DNA of 64,000 bases from Bacteroidaceae bacterium (GTDB taxonomy: Bacteria; Bacteroidota; Bacteroidia; Bacteroidales; Bacteroidaceae), in the NCBI GenBank assembly GCA_017534535.1, contig JAFXVZ010000002.1, forward strand, positions 1-64,000, written 5' to 3'. The position numbers and the translations under genes are program-made. The notes under the pieces were generated by a model. It saw only the letters and a list, made by a program, of their open reading frames with translations. It was not told the DNA's origin and made no database searches. This document shows, piece after piece, positions 27,905 to 36,526 of this stretch (positions are counted from its first letter, which is position 1; each line of letters starts with the position of its first letter).

Positions 27905-29089
27905 ATGCATAAAGTCTATCTTAAATCAGGCAAGGAAGAATCGCTGAAACGCTTTCACCCCTGGGTATTCTCAGGTGCCATCAGCAAGGTTGAAGGTAAG
28001 GTGCAGGAAGGCGACATCGTGGACGTATATACATCCGCCAACGAATTTATCGCCAGAGGTCATTATCAAATCGGCAGTATCATGGTGCGTGTACTAACGT
28101 TTAATGAACTCGAGGCCATTGATGCTACATTTTGGAAAAACAGGTTGCAAGAGGCCTACCTCAAGCGTGTAGCCATAGGCATCGATTCTTGTCATAACAA
28201 CAACACCTACAGACTAGTACATGGTGAAGGGGACAACCTTCCAGGCTTGGTCATTGACATTTACAACCATACTGCTGTGATGCAGGCTCATTCTGCCGGT
28301 ATGCACTTCCAACGCATGGAGATTGCACGGGCACTGATGGAGGTAATGATGAAACGGATAGACCATATTTATTATAAGTCCGAAACTACTCTGCCCTACA
28401 AGGCAGAATTAGGACAGGAAAATGGTTTTCTAATAGGTGGTAGCAAGGACAATATCGCTGTAGAATATGGATTGAAGTTCTATATTGACTGGCTGAAAGG
28501 TCAGAAGACGGGTTTCTTCGTAGATCAGCGTGAGAACCGTGCCTTGTTGGAAACATATTCTAAAGGTAGAAACGTACTCAACATGTTCTGTTATACAGGT
28601 GGGTTCTCGGTGTATGCCATGCGAGGAGGTGCTCTTTCTGTAGATTCTGTGGATAGTTCTGCGAAAGCCATTGACTTAACAAAGAAGAATGTGGAGTTGA
28701 ACTTCCCAAATGATGAACGTCACCATGCCTATGCCGAGGATGCTTTCAAGTTTCTGGATGAGATGGAGAAAGACAAATATGACCTGATTATCCTTGACCC
28801 ACCTGCTTTTGCCAAGCATCGTGATGCCTTGCGTAATGCTTTGCAAGGTTATAGACGAATCAATGCAAAGGCTTTCGAAAAGATCAGACACGGTGGCATC
28901 TTGTTTACCTTCTCTTGTTCGCAGGCTGTGAACAAAGACCAGTTCCGCACCTCCGTCTTTACGGCAGCTGCTTCTTCCGGGCGTAAAGTGAGCATCTTAC
29001 ACCAATTAACGCAGCCTGCTGACCATCCAGTGAATATTTACCATCCAGAAGGCGAATATCTCAAAGGATTGGTGCTTTATGTAGAGTAA
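27905..29089 (+). CDS. rlmI: Class I SAM-dependent rRNA methyltransferase (RlmI family)
   Basis: 394 aa. N-terminal PUA domain (KRFHPWVFSGAISKVEGKVQEGDIV), then a Rossmann methyltransferase: FFVDQRENRALLE, VLNMFCYTGGFSVYAMRGGA (SAM motif I) and LIILDPPAFAKH (the NPPY-like catalytic motif). The family makes m5C in 23S rRNA (position 1962 in E. coli). It starts 6 nt after the exonuclease stop. Followed by a separate small-RNA promoter at 29157. Confidence 0.9.
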   Translation: MHKVYLKSGKEESLKRFHPWVFSGAISKVEGKVQEGDIVDVYTSANEFIARGHYQIGSIMVRVLTFNELEAIDATFWKNRLQEAYLKRVAIGIDSCHNNNTYRLVHGEGDNLPGLVIDIYNHTAVMQAHSAGMHFQRMEIARALMEVMMKRIDHIYYKSETTLPYKAELGQENGFLIGGSKDNIAVEYGLKFYIDWLKGQKTGFFVDQRENRALLETYSKGRNVLNMFCYTGGFSVYAMRGGALSVDSVDSSAKAIDLTKKNVELNFPNDERHHAYAEDAFKFLDEMEKDKYDLIILDPPAFAKHRDALRNALQGYRRINAKAFEKIRHGGILFTFSCSQAVNKDQFRTSVFTAAASSGRKVSILHQLTQPADHPVNIYHPEGEYLKGLVLYVE

Positions 29090-29156
29090 ACATTTAAATA
29101 ATGTTAAATAAAATGCGATTTTAAGCAATTACTATGTTGCATAACATAAAAATGCT

Positions 29157-29239
29157 TACCTTTGCATTGTGTTTTTCATGGTATTAGATTTAAGGTTGAC
29201 AAAGATTGGGTGTCTGTGATAGATACCCTTCTTTTTTTA
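29157..29239 (+). ncRNA. Candidate small RNA, promoter to terminator
   Basis: A -7 box TACCTTTG (29157-29164) is followed about 40 nt later by a hairpin GGGTGTC (29208-29214) / GATACCC (29222-29228) and a U-rich tail (29229-29239), giving a transcript of about 70 nt (roughly 29170-29239). No reading frame with a start lies inside. The arrangement resembles the promoter-to-terminator small RNA classes described in Bacteroidales (Bacteroidales-1 motif, for example); I cannot confirm membership without a covariance search. Confidence 0.6.
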
Positions 29240-29274
29240 TGCCCTCTTTATTGCCTACTTTCGATAAAAAGCAT

Positions 29275-29282
29275 TATCTTTG
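29275..29282 (+). promoter_or_regulatory. -7 box of the nucleoside permease gene
   Basis: TATCTTTG at 29275-29282 followed by CA, 24 bp before the ATG at 29307. It lies 36 bp past the end of the small-RNA terminator, so the two units are separate. Confidence 0.7.
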
Positions 29283-29306
29283 CAGACATAAATAATATAC
29301 AAAACG

Positions 29307-30575
29307 ATGAATCTGAAAGTACGACTGATCATTATGAACTTCCTGCAGTTTGCCGTGTGGGGAGCTTACCTGACCTCTATGGGTAGTTATCTGGCTAACG
29401 CCAATCAAGGTGCACACATTGGTGCATTTTATGCCATGCAAGGCATCACGAGTATCTTTATGCCTGCATTGATAGGCATTGTGGCCGATCGTTGGATTCC
29501 AGCACAAAAGATGATGGGTATCTGTCATCTCATCTCCAGTAGCTTCATGCTGGCCTTAGCGTATTATGCCATGCAGACTGGTGTACATGCCAACTTCGGC
29601 ATCTTGATAGGTCTGTTTACTGTGGGCATAGGCTTCTACATGCCATCACTGTCGTTGTCGTACGCCGTAGCATACAACGCCTTGGAGAAAGAGGGTTTAG
29701 ATACCATCACTGCCTTCCCTCCTATCCGTATTTTCGGTACCATCGGCTTCATCTGCACCATGTTGTTGGTAGATGCACTGGGCTATCAGACTACTTATAT
29801 GCAGTTTGTAGTATCAGGTGTACTGGGCATTCTCTTGGGTTTCTACTCTATGACTTTGCCAGAGTGTCCTATCAACAAAGGAGGTGAAAAGAAGTCTTTG
29901 GTGGATGCCTTGGGACTCAGGGCTTTCAGCTTGTTCAAGGATCGCACCATGGCTACCTTCTTCATCTTCTCGATGCTGCTGGGTGTGGCTCTCCAATTGA
30001 GCAACAGTTATGCCAATCCATTCATTACAAGTTTCCAAGATATACCGGAATTTGCCAACACCTTTGGTACTAACCACGCTAATGCGTTGATTTCTTTGTC
30101 ACAGTGCTCTGAGACATTCTGCATTCTGCTCATCCCTTACTTTCTGAAACGATTGGGCATCAAGAAGGTGATGCTGATGGCTATGTTGGCTTGGGTCTTC
30201 CGTTTCGGTCTGTTTGGCGCAGGCAATCCGGGAACAGGCGTTTGGATGTTCATCCTCTCTATGATTGTATATGGTGTGGCATTCGACTTCTTTAATGTTT
30301 CTGGTTCCCTGTTTGTAAACAAGGCCACCGACACAAGTATGCGTAGCAGTGCGCAGGGTCTGTTCATGCTGATGACCAATGGTATAGGTGCTACCCTCGG
30401 CACTTTGGGTGCACAGAGCATTGTGAACTATTACACAGAGAATGTGGATGGTAAGATGATAGGCGATTGGAGCAGTGTTTGGTATATATTTGCTGCCTAC
30501 TCGCTGGTAATTGCCATTTTGTTCGCCATCTTCTTTAAGTATGATTTCAAACCTGAAGGCAAGAAAACTACATAA
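29307..30575 (+). CDS. MFS nucleoside permease (NupG/XapB family)
   Basis: 422 aa with 12 hydrophobic segments. The N-terminus (LIIMNFLQFAVWGAYLTSMGSYL) and ADRWIPAQKMMGICHL are typical of the nucleoside:H+ symporter branch of MFS. It would import nucleosides through the inner membrane. Followed 9 nt later by the bifunctional-nuclease gene, and then rsmE, so this seems the first gene of a three-gene unit. Confidence 0.88.
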   Translation: MNLKVRLIIMNFLQFAVWGAYLTSMGSYLANANQGAHIGAFYAMQGITSIFMPALIGIVADRWIPAQKMMGICHLISSSFMLALAYYAMQTGVHANFGILIGLFTVGIGFYMPSLSLSYAVAYNALEKEGLDTITAFPPIRIFGTIGFICTMLLVDALGYQTTYMQFVVSGVLGILLGFYSMTLPECPINKGGEKKSLVDALGLRAFSLFKDRTMATFFIFSMLLGVALQLSNSYANPFITSFQDIPEFANTFGTNHANALISLSQCSETFCILLIPYFLKRLGIKKVMLMAMLAWVFRFGLFGAGNPGTGVWMFILSMIVYGVAFDFFNVSGSLFVNKATDTSMRSSAQGLFMLMTNGIGATLGTLGAQSIVNYYTENVDGKMIGDWSSVWYIFAAYSLVIAILFAIFFKYDFKPEGKKTT

Positions 30576-30584
30576 ACCAACTGC

Positions 30585-31169
30585 ATGAGAAAAAACGAGA
30601 AAATACAGTTAGAGTTAGAAAGCATCAACTCGTCGGGAGTTGATCCAAACACCTGCCGGTTAACCATGCGAGCCATCGGCACCGATGACATCATGTCTAT
30701 CATCATCGGTGCGTTTGAGGGGAATGCCATCTATTTGGGAGCAAAGGGCATTCAACAAAACCGCCCCATGACACACGACTTGTTTGCTGCCGTATTGGGA
30801 GCAATGGCGGTGAAGCTTTGGCGTGTGGTGATATATCGGGTGGAACAAGGCGTGTATTACTCGTATCTGTATTTCCAAAAGGACTTTGGGGTAATGCGTG
30901 TTGATGCCCGTACCAGCGATGCCTTGGCTATGGCTGTGCGTATGGGAGCTCCAATCTTCACTTATAAGGAGTTGTTGGAAAATGCATTGATAGGCAAGGA
31001 TTGCTTTATCAGGGTGGAAGACGACTTGGACGAGTTTAAGGATATTCAAGTAGTGACACCTGGCATCGACGCAATCAAGAGAGAGCTTGACGAGGCAATC
31101 GCCAAGGAGGATTACGAGAAAGCTGCCCAGCTGAGAGACCAGCTTAAAGAAATGGGGTTCGACAAATAA
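30585..31169 (+). CDS. Bifunctional nuclease family protein with UVR motif
   Basis: 194 aa. Residues 1-140 form the BFN (DUF151) domain with MIIGAFEGNAIYLGA, RPMTHDLFAAVL and DARTSDALAMAVRMGAPIF. The last 45 residues are a UVR (UvrB/UvrC) coiled-coil motif: LDEAIAKEDYEKAAQLRDQL. BFN proteins are reported RNases/DNases; the UVR motif suggests binding to a Clp or Uvr partner. It is 7 nt before rsmE. Confidence 0.88.
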   Translation: MRKNEKIQLELESINSSGVDPNTCRLTMRAIGTDDIMSIIIGAFEGNAIYLGAKGIQQNRPMTHDLFAAVLGAMAVKLWRVVIYRVEQGVYYSYLYFQKDFGVMRVDARTSDALAMAVRMGAPIFTYKELLENALIGKDCFIRVEDDLDEFKDIQVVTPGIDAIKRELDEAIAKEDYEKAAQLRDQLKEMGFDK

Positions 31170-31176
31170 TCAAATT

Positions 31177-31881
31177 ATGCACGTATTCTATACTCCCGAC
31201 ATTGACCTTACATTGGAACTGCCAGAGGAAGAGGCAGCTCATGCCGTGCGTGTACTCCGCTTACAACCTGGCGACGAGGTGATGCTGACAGATGGCAAGG
31301 GTTGTTTCTATCGGGCTAAAATCTCAATTGCCGACAAGAAACGATGTTTGGTCAAGGTGTTGGAAAAGCAGCCACAAGCTCCTTTGTGGAAGAACCATAT
31401 CCATTTGGCTGTGGCTCCCACGAAGAATATGGATCGCATGGAATGGTTGGCAGAGAAGGCGACTGAAATTGGCTTAGACGAACTGACATTCCTTGATTGT
31501 CGCTATTCTGAGCGTAAGGTCATCAAGACAGAACGTATTGAGAAGATTCTGGTATCTGCCATCAAGCAATCCCTAAAAGCCCGCTTGCCTATCCTGCACG
31601 GCATAACTGACTTTACTCAGTTTATAAGCCAACCTTTCACTGGGCAGAAGTTCATTGCCCACTGTTACAAGGATGAACGTCAAGAACTAAAGAATGTGCT
31701 TCAGCCAGGAGAAGATGCTGTAGTACTGATTGGCCCCGAAGGTGATTTCAGCGAGGAAGAGGTTGCCACTGCCCTCGCCCATGGCTTTATTCCCATTAGT
31801 CTCGGTCCCTCAAGGCTGCGTACAGAAACAGCAGCTCTTGTAGCTACTCATATCATCAATTTGGGAAATCAATTCATGTAA
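31177..31881 (+). CDS. rsmE: 16S rRNA (uracil-1498-N3)-methyltransferase
   Basis: 234 aa, correct length for RsmE. N-terminal PUA-like domain (EEAAHAVRVLRLQPGDEVML) and a SPOUT knot: EWLAEKATEIGLDELTFL, SRYSERKV-type region CRYSERKVIKTERIEKI, LIGPEGDFSEEEV and LGPSRLRTETAALVA. It methylates U1498 in the decoding region of 16S rRNA. Its 3' end overlaps the convergent ccsA gene by 13 nt. Confidence 0.94.
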   Translation: MHVFYTPDIDLTLELPEEEAAHAVRVLRLQPGDEVMLTDGKGCFYRAKISIADKKRCLVKVLEKQPQAPLWKNHIHLAVAPTKNMDRMEWLAEKATEIGLDELTFLDCRYSERKVIKTERIEKILVSAIKQSLKARLPILHGITDFTQFISQPFTGQKFIAHCYKDERQELKNVLQPGEDAVVLIGPEGDFSEEEVATALAHGFIPISLGPSRLRTETAALVATHIINLGNQFM

Positions 31882-32699
31882 GTGTGCACAGAAGTGCCTT
31901 GTGCAGAAGGCAAATAGTTGATACCCCACCAACACATCTGCAGAAGGACAAAAGCGATGAGCAACATCCAGAGTGCATTCTTGACATTATGCTTCGGCAT
32001 CAGTCGATAGTGAATATATGCCAGGTAAGCAAACCAAGTGATAGCCGCCCAAGTCTCCTTTGGATCCCAAGCCCAATAATGCCCCCATGCCTCTTTTGCC
32101 CATAATGCACCAAACAACATGCCGAAGGTCATAAAAGAGAGGCCGACATAGACCAAGTTATCGGTGATAGCCATCTCAACGGATTGAGCATTGACGATTG
32201 ACGATTTGCGATTGATTATTTTGCCATTCTCTATTGTCCACTGATTAAAAAAGAGCAAATAAATTGCCATCACTGTAGCTGCCCCCAAGAGTGCATAAGC
32301 AAACATATACACAATAACATGAGGGGCAAACCAAGGACTCTGCAAGGCAGGCATCAAGGTTTTGTTATGAATCTCAGGCTTAAAGAGGTTCACACAAATG
32401 AACACAACTGCCAGTAGCGTCGAGAAACTCAGTATCCACTTGTATTTCCATCGGCCATAAACAATGATACCCGCCAATGGAAGGAAGAAGCTGTACCACA
32501 AGCGTGTTTCACCCATCGTACGCAATGGTGGACGTTCCAACGATACCCACATACTGATGATGAACGACAGGAAAACCAGCAAGCCAGCTACTGTTGTAAC
32601 GTATGCCGTCTTGGTCTTATCTTTCCAAGCCGCCCAAGCTCCTATCATCCATAACCCTACGGCCACAAGAGCGAACCATATAAAACTACTCCACGTCAT
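31869..32699 (-). CDS. ccsA: Cytochrome c assembly protein (CcsA/CcsB type)
   Basis: 276 aa with eight hydrophobic segments. The haem-handling signature WAKEAWGHYWAWDPKETWAA (WGxxWxWD motif) is intact, and histidines flank it. It delivers haem to apocytochromes c outside the membrane together with ResB. Last gene of the nrfHA-resB-ccsA operon, 12 nt after resB. A cytoplasmic loop (QWTIENGKIINRKSSIVNAQ) is encoded by short repeat words of the type found in intergenic arrays here, so it looks like an insertion into the gene (32188-32245). Confidence 0.9.
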   Translation of the reverse strand: MTWSSFIWFALVAVGLWMIGAWAAWKDKTKTAYVTTVAGLLVFLSFIISMWVSLERPPLRTMGETRLWYSFFLPLAGIIVYGRWKYKWILSFSTLLAVVFICVNLFKPEIHNKTLMPALQSPWFAPHVIVYMFAYALLGAATVMAIYLLFFNQWTIENGKIINRKSSIVNAQSVEMAITDNLVYVGLSFMTFGMLFGALWAKEAWGHYWAWDPKETWAAITWFAYLAYIHYRLMPKHNVKNALWMLLIAFVLLQMCWWGINYLPSAQGTSVHTYMN

Positions 32700-32711
32700 T
32701 ACTACAATTAA

Positions 32712-33989
32712 TTATTGACTATTGACGATTGACGATTGACCATTATTATCACTACTCCCAAAACCTTTCTTCGCAGTGAACAGCAACAACACTGCTCCTG
32801 CTATCATCAGGTAAATCCCTATATATACAGACGGCAGCCAAGGATCACGTACTAACTCCAAGACACTGATCTCACTCCACTTACCCCTACTTGTATCATA
32901 ATTCAGCTGATAAATCTTCCATCCACCAATACTATAAGGTTGGTTAACCAATATATCAGCCTCCTCGTGCTTGCCACTCTCCGTCATAATTTCCACCTTT
33001 GAGAGGTAACGCTGTGGCTCACGTTCAGCCATTACAATGCTCTGATGCTGGGTAACTGGCAATAACTGATAAGGGAACTTATAACTGCCAGTGGTTATCC
33101 ATCCCGACGCACTCCTACTCCCATCAGGCAAAGTTGCCTTCACATGCAGAGCAGTCACTGCACCAGACTGATGCCATTCCACATACGAGGTTGAGTCGGC
33201 ATTCGTCACAGGCTGAGCCTCATCAAGCACCTCGTCAACCTCTATCTGCCAACCTTGCAGCTCGCCACCCTGAAAGTCATCGTCTATAAGCAACGTAGCA
33301 GGATTGCCCTCTGGAAGCAAAGCGCCTTGAACCTCATCGTAGAACATCAGTTTAGGAGGGTATTCGTCGATGGTGAATTCTTTCAGCAATATAGCGATGT
33401 TCAACTCTTTCATTTTGTTTGTAGCAGGGTCGATGACTCGCCACTCAGGGGTTTCCTTGTTGACCATCATACGCAGACGTTGCATATCAGCACTACCTAA
33501 AGTAGCAGTGAGTAAAGTAATGAGTAAGCCCACATGACTGATTAACGAAGGCAAGCGACGCCACTGGAAATACATCAACTGCATCAAGGTTACTTGTGAA
33601 AGAATGACAGCCACATAGACATAGAGCAATACGAAGGGCCAGAAAGATAGCATACGGGTAATGCCCAACATATCAGCAGGTGGTTGTCCGTCAGCAACCT
33701 GACGGGTTAATCCCATCACAATGGTCATAGCAGACACCAGTATCAAGGCTGGTACGGCACACTGATAAGTAATAAGAAAACGCAGTGCATAGACATGAGA
33801 CCTCATGGCAAACATCATCAAAGCTGCAACAATGAAGAAGGCCAATACAATGATATTGACTGGCCATGCCAGCAGACTCCACTCCACCGCCTTCATGCTG
33901 AATTGCAGCATCAAACCAGTGACCATCAGTCCGATACCGATGGCAAAGCCCTCCTTCATGCTCCACGGTTTATTCCACATCTTGCCCAT
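32712..33989 (-). CDS. resB: ResB-like cytochrome c biogenesis protein
   Basis: 425 aa. Four hydrophobic segments (about 10-150), a large extracytoplasmic beta-rich domain (about 180-385) and a final helix before the C-terminus, as in ResB/Ccs1 proteins. It works with CcsA in System II haem attachment and would mature the multihaem NrfH/NrfA encoded upstream. The C-terminal residues GQSSIVNSQ and stop are encoded by a CAATCGTCAATCGTCAATAG array. A hairpin (34086-34113) lies between nrfA and resB, but no -7 box, so it is taken as one operon. Confidence 0.82.
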   Translation of the reverse strand: MGKMWNKPWSMKEGFAIGIGLMVTGLMLQFSMKAVEWSLLAWPVNIIVLAFFIVAALMMFAMRSHVYALRFLITYQCAVPALILVSAMTIVMGLTRQVADGQPPADMLGITRMLSFWPFVLLYVYVAVILSQVTLMQLMYFQWRRLPSLISHVGLLITLLTATLGSADMQRLRMMVNKETPEWRVIDPATNKMKELNIAILLKEFTIDEYPPKLMFYDEVQGALLPEGNPATLLIDDDFQGGELQGWQIEVDEVLDEAQPVTNADSTSYVEWHQSGAVTALHVKATLPDGSRSASGWITTGSYKFPYQLLPVTQHQSIVMAEREPQRYLSKVEIMTESGKHEEADILVNQPYSIGGWKIYQLNYDTSRGKWSEISVLELVRDPWLPSVYIGIYLMIAGAVLLLFTAKKGFGSSDNNGQSSIVNSQ

Positions 33990-34085
33990 CTCTTTTTACT
34001 TAATCTACAAATATCCGAATTATTCCTGACATACACAAGGGCAAACGGATAAAATCCTTATAAATAAGTATGGCGTAACGCAAAA

Positions 34086-34113
34086 GCACCTCCCCTTAAT
34101 AGAGGAGGAGCTT
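34086..34113. repeat. Hairpin between nrfA and resB
   Basis: A near-perfect stem AGCACCTCCCCT / AGAGGAGGAGCT around TAAT, of the GC-rich hairpin type also seen at 35703-35736 and (less similar) at 3846 and 41485. It may stabilise the upstream nrfHA mRNA or partly terminate, giving less of the maturation genes. Confidence 0.5.
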
Positions 34114-34145
34114 TCAATCATAAATCACAAAAACACCTTTCTTAC

Positions 34146-35675
34146 TTAATTCATCAACTTACCCTTAGCACGAGCATCCTCGAGCCATTTCGGCACAATC
34201 TCGTCCAGAAATCGCTGATTCTTATCCTCTAGCTTCGCCATATCCAAGCCGATATATTGCTGAGCCTTTGCCTTGGTAGATATATCTGGCAGAGGGATAT
34301 CACCTGTGAAACCATGCTTCGCGCAGACCTTGGCAATGGCGAGGCGAGCTTGCTGAGCAAAATCAACACTCAGCGAGAGCAGACGAGTTACCTCCTGAGG
34401 AGCATGGAAAGTAGCACCATGAGAAGCGATGGCATAGTCCCAGCGCCACTGACTCTTGCGAAGCAATGCCTGAATAGGCTTCATCTCCGCCTCAGTAGCC
34501 CCGTTATCAATAGCAAACTTAGCCTCAATATGAGCCGTAGCTAATTCCTTCTCTGCTCGGTTGCGAATTTCTGTGCACTTATCCTGACGTTCATACACGT
34601 TCTGACGCAATGTCTCTGCATCCTGACGATGGCAGGTCTGACAAGTGCGGTCGATGTTGGCCAAAGGCGACATGATGTGGTGATCGGAATACTTGACTCC
34701 ACCCTCACTCATATATGGCATGTGGCAATCTGCACAAGACACACCACGCTGTCCGTGAATGCCTTGTTGCGACATCTCCCAACCCGGATGCTGGGCCTTG
34801 AGGATAGGAGTCTTCGACAGTGGATGAATATAGTCGTAGAAACCAATCTCATCATAATAAGCTTCCGCATCTTCCAAAGTCAAGCCCTTATCGTGAGGGA
34901 ACATCAGATAGTTAGGTTTATCTGGATTGTTAGGATCATTCGGCTTAATGAAATAGTACTCCACGTGGCACTGTGCACAAACCAACGAGCGCATCTCCTG
35001 ATGAGTGGACTTCATCAGGTCTTGACCACGACGGGCAAAAGCCTCATACAGAGCAGGACGAGCAGGACGTAACTCCATCGTGCGTGCATCATGGCAGTCA
35101 GAGCAACCAATAGCATTGACCTCCTCTGCGCCTAGTTCGCTCCATTTCTTAGCATAGAAGTTAGCAGGTTCAAACTGGTCCTTGCCATTACCTAACTCAC
35201 GCATCATACGAGGCACATCGGGACCTTTGCATGTCCAGCATGTAGCAGGCTGCATGTCAGCGTCGCCATCAATGCCCGGATTACCAGTACGCAGAATCTT
35301 GCGCATATCCTCCAGTGCATGCTTGTGACCACGCGGTGTGTTATAATTGCGAGAGAATGCATAGCCAGCCCAGAGAATCACCATCTCTGGACGTTGTTCC
35401 AGCACATCGACCTCCTCACTTCCGTTGTACTTTGACTCAAACGAGGTGTCTTCCGTCATTGCCCACGTGTCGTATTCACGTGGATAGTCGGCCTTGAATT
35501 TCTCATTCTGTGCAACGATAGGATCCTCAAACACGGTGCGCTTGTTGTTAAACACACTTGCCACCTCTGCCCTGCGTTCCATCAGTGATGAAACCAGCAG
35601 ACCTAATAGAAACACGATAACCATTGAACCTAAGAACAACAGCCATCCTTGCCATTTTTTAAGTTGTTTAGCCAT
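34146..35675 (-). CDS. nrfA: Ammonia-forming cytochrome c nitrite reductase
   Basis: 509 aa, pentahaem. The active-site haem motif CWTCK (residues 146-150) with its lysine ligand, and four CxxCH motifs at 191 (CSDCH), 233 (CAQCH), 314 (CADCH) and 345 (CQTCH), are all present. A single N-terminal anchor or uncleaved signal (WLLFLGSMVIVFLLGLLVSS) is seen. It reduces nitrite to ammonium in six electrons outside the cytoplasmic membrane, giving energy and detoxification. Partner of NrfH, 81 nt upstream on the same strand. Confidence 0.97.
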   Translation of the reverse strand: MAKQLKKWQGWLLFLGSMVIVFLLGLLVSSLMERRAEVASVFNNKRTVFEDPIVAQNEKFKADYPREYDTWAMTEDTSFESKYNGSEEVDVLEQRPEMVILWAGYAFSRNYNTPRGHKHALEDMRKILRTGNPGIDGDADMQPATCWTCKGPDVPRMMRELGNGKDQFEPANFYAKKWSELGAEEVNAIGCSDCHDARTMELRPARPALYEAFARRGQDLMKSTHQEMRSLVCAQCHVEYYFIKPNDPNNPDKPNYLMFPHDKGLTLEDAEAYYDEIGFYDYIHPLSKTPILKAQHPGWEMSQQGIHGQRGVSCADCHMPYMSEGGVKYSDHHIMSPLANIDRTCQTCHRQDAETLRQNVYERQDKCTEIRNRAEKELATAHIEAKFAIDNGATEAEMKPIQALLRKSQWRWDYAIASHGATFHAPQEVTRLLSLSVDFAQQARLAIAKVCAKHGFTGDIPLPDISTKAKAQQYIGLDMAKLEDKNQRFLDEIVPKWLEDARAKGKLMN

Positions 35676-35756
35676 AATATCGTAATTTTTATTATTATCA
35701 ATCCTCGCCTCTTAAACAGAGGGGGCGGCACATCGCCATATATTATTAATTCTTCA

Positions 35757-36356
35757 TTATTCATTATTCATTAATCTCTGCAACCAGTTTGGCACCGGAC
35801 TTGGCGGAAGAGGCGTTACCCCCTCAGCATTTGGCGTGCTCGACAACGAATTCATACCACCATGTGGCACATTGCGATGACAATCCCAGCAAACCTTGCC
35901 TCCAGCCTTCATCTGCTCAGAATAGCCCATACGCCCAGTCTTTACAAACTCCTGATTCAACTGTGTGTGACAACGAATGCAGTTGTCCATGATCACCTCT
36001 GCACTCATCTCCTCTGCCATAATGGCCTGGCGTTCACTATGTGTCACAAAATAACCCACATGCTTCAGTCCATCCATCGCTTTGAAACCATATTTCATAG
36101 CGAGGTTCTGATGTGGCACATGGCAATCATTGCATGTAGCATCACGCCCATGACTGGAGTGTGACCATGTGGCGTAATAAGGAGTCATGATGTGGCAATT
36201 GACACAGGCAGATGGGTTGTCGGCAATATAGGTATGGGCACGTAGCAGATAGAGAAACAAGCCTCCCAAGCCACATATCACACCTGCTACCACCAGGAGA
36301 AAAATCTTTTGCCTGCGTGTGAACAAATTGGTAAGTTCAGATAGTGCTTTCATCAT
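35757..36356 (-). CDS. nrfH: NrfH, cytochrome c nitrite reductase small subunit
   Basis: 199 aa NapC/NirT-family tetrahaem quinol dehydrogenase. One N-terminal helix (about 17-39) and haem motifs CVNCH (51-55), CNDCH (75-79), CIRCH (126-130) and CWDCH (156-160). It passes electrons from menaquinol to NrfA. First gene of the nrfHA-resB-ccsA operon. A -7 box TATTTTTG (plus 36402-36409) and a palindrome at 36432-36445 lie upstream. The C-terminal MNNE and stop come from an ATGAATAATGAATAATG array. Confidence 0.96.
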   Translation of the reverse strand: MMKALSELTNLFTRRQKIFLLVVAGVICGLGGLFLYLLRAHTYIADNPSACVNCHIMTPYYATWSHSSHGRDATCNDCHVPHQNLAMKYGFKAMDGLKHVGYFVTHSERQAIMAEEMSAEVIMDNCIRCHTQLNQEFVKTGRMGYSEQMKAGGKVCWDCHRNVPHGGMNSLSSTPNAEGVTPLPPSPVPNWLQRLMNNE

Positions 36357-36401
36357 ATATTAGTCAAGGTTATTATTTACATAAATTAAGCTTCTACTAT
36401 G

Positions 36402-36409
36402 CAAAAATA
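36402..36409 (-). promoter_or_regulatory. -7 box of the nrfHA-resB-ccsA operon
   Basis: On the minus strand TATTTTTG (plus CAAAAATA), with the start of transcription expected at about 36,398, giving a leader of about 42 nt. Confidence 0.55.
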
Positions 36410-36431
36410 CTAATAAATGAGGATATTTAGC

Positions 36432-36445
36432 TACACAATTGTGTA
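36432..36445. promoter_or_regulatory. Palindromic operator candidate for the Crp/Fnr regulator
   Basis: TACACAATTGTGTA is a perfect 14-bp palindrome in the space between nrfH and the divergent Crp/Fnr gene. Its centre is about 40 bp upstream of the predicted nrfH transcription start, the usual position (near -41.5) for a class II Crp/Fnr activator. Confidence 0.5.
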
Positions 36446-36495
36446 TTACATCCATTAATTATTGTTAATTATGGTAAATTATTAAGGTTTATGCT

Positions 36496-36503
36496 TACAT
36501 TTG
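36496..36503 (+). promoter_or_regulatory. -7 box of the Crp/Fnr regulator gene
   Basis: TACATTTG at 36496-36503, 24 bp before the ATG at 36527. It is divergent from the nrf operon promoter. Confidence 0.6.
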
Positions 36504-36526
36504 CCTAAAACAAAATTTGCTATACT

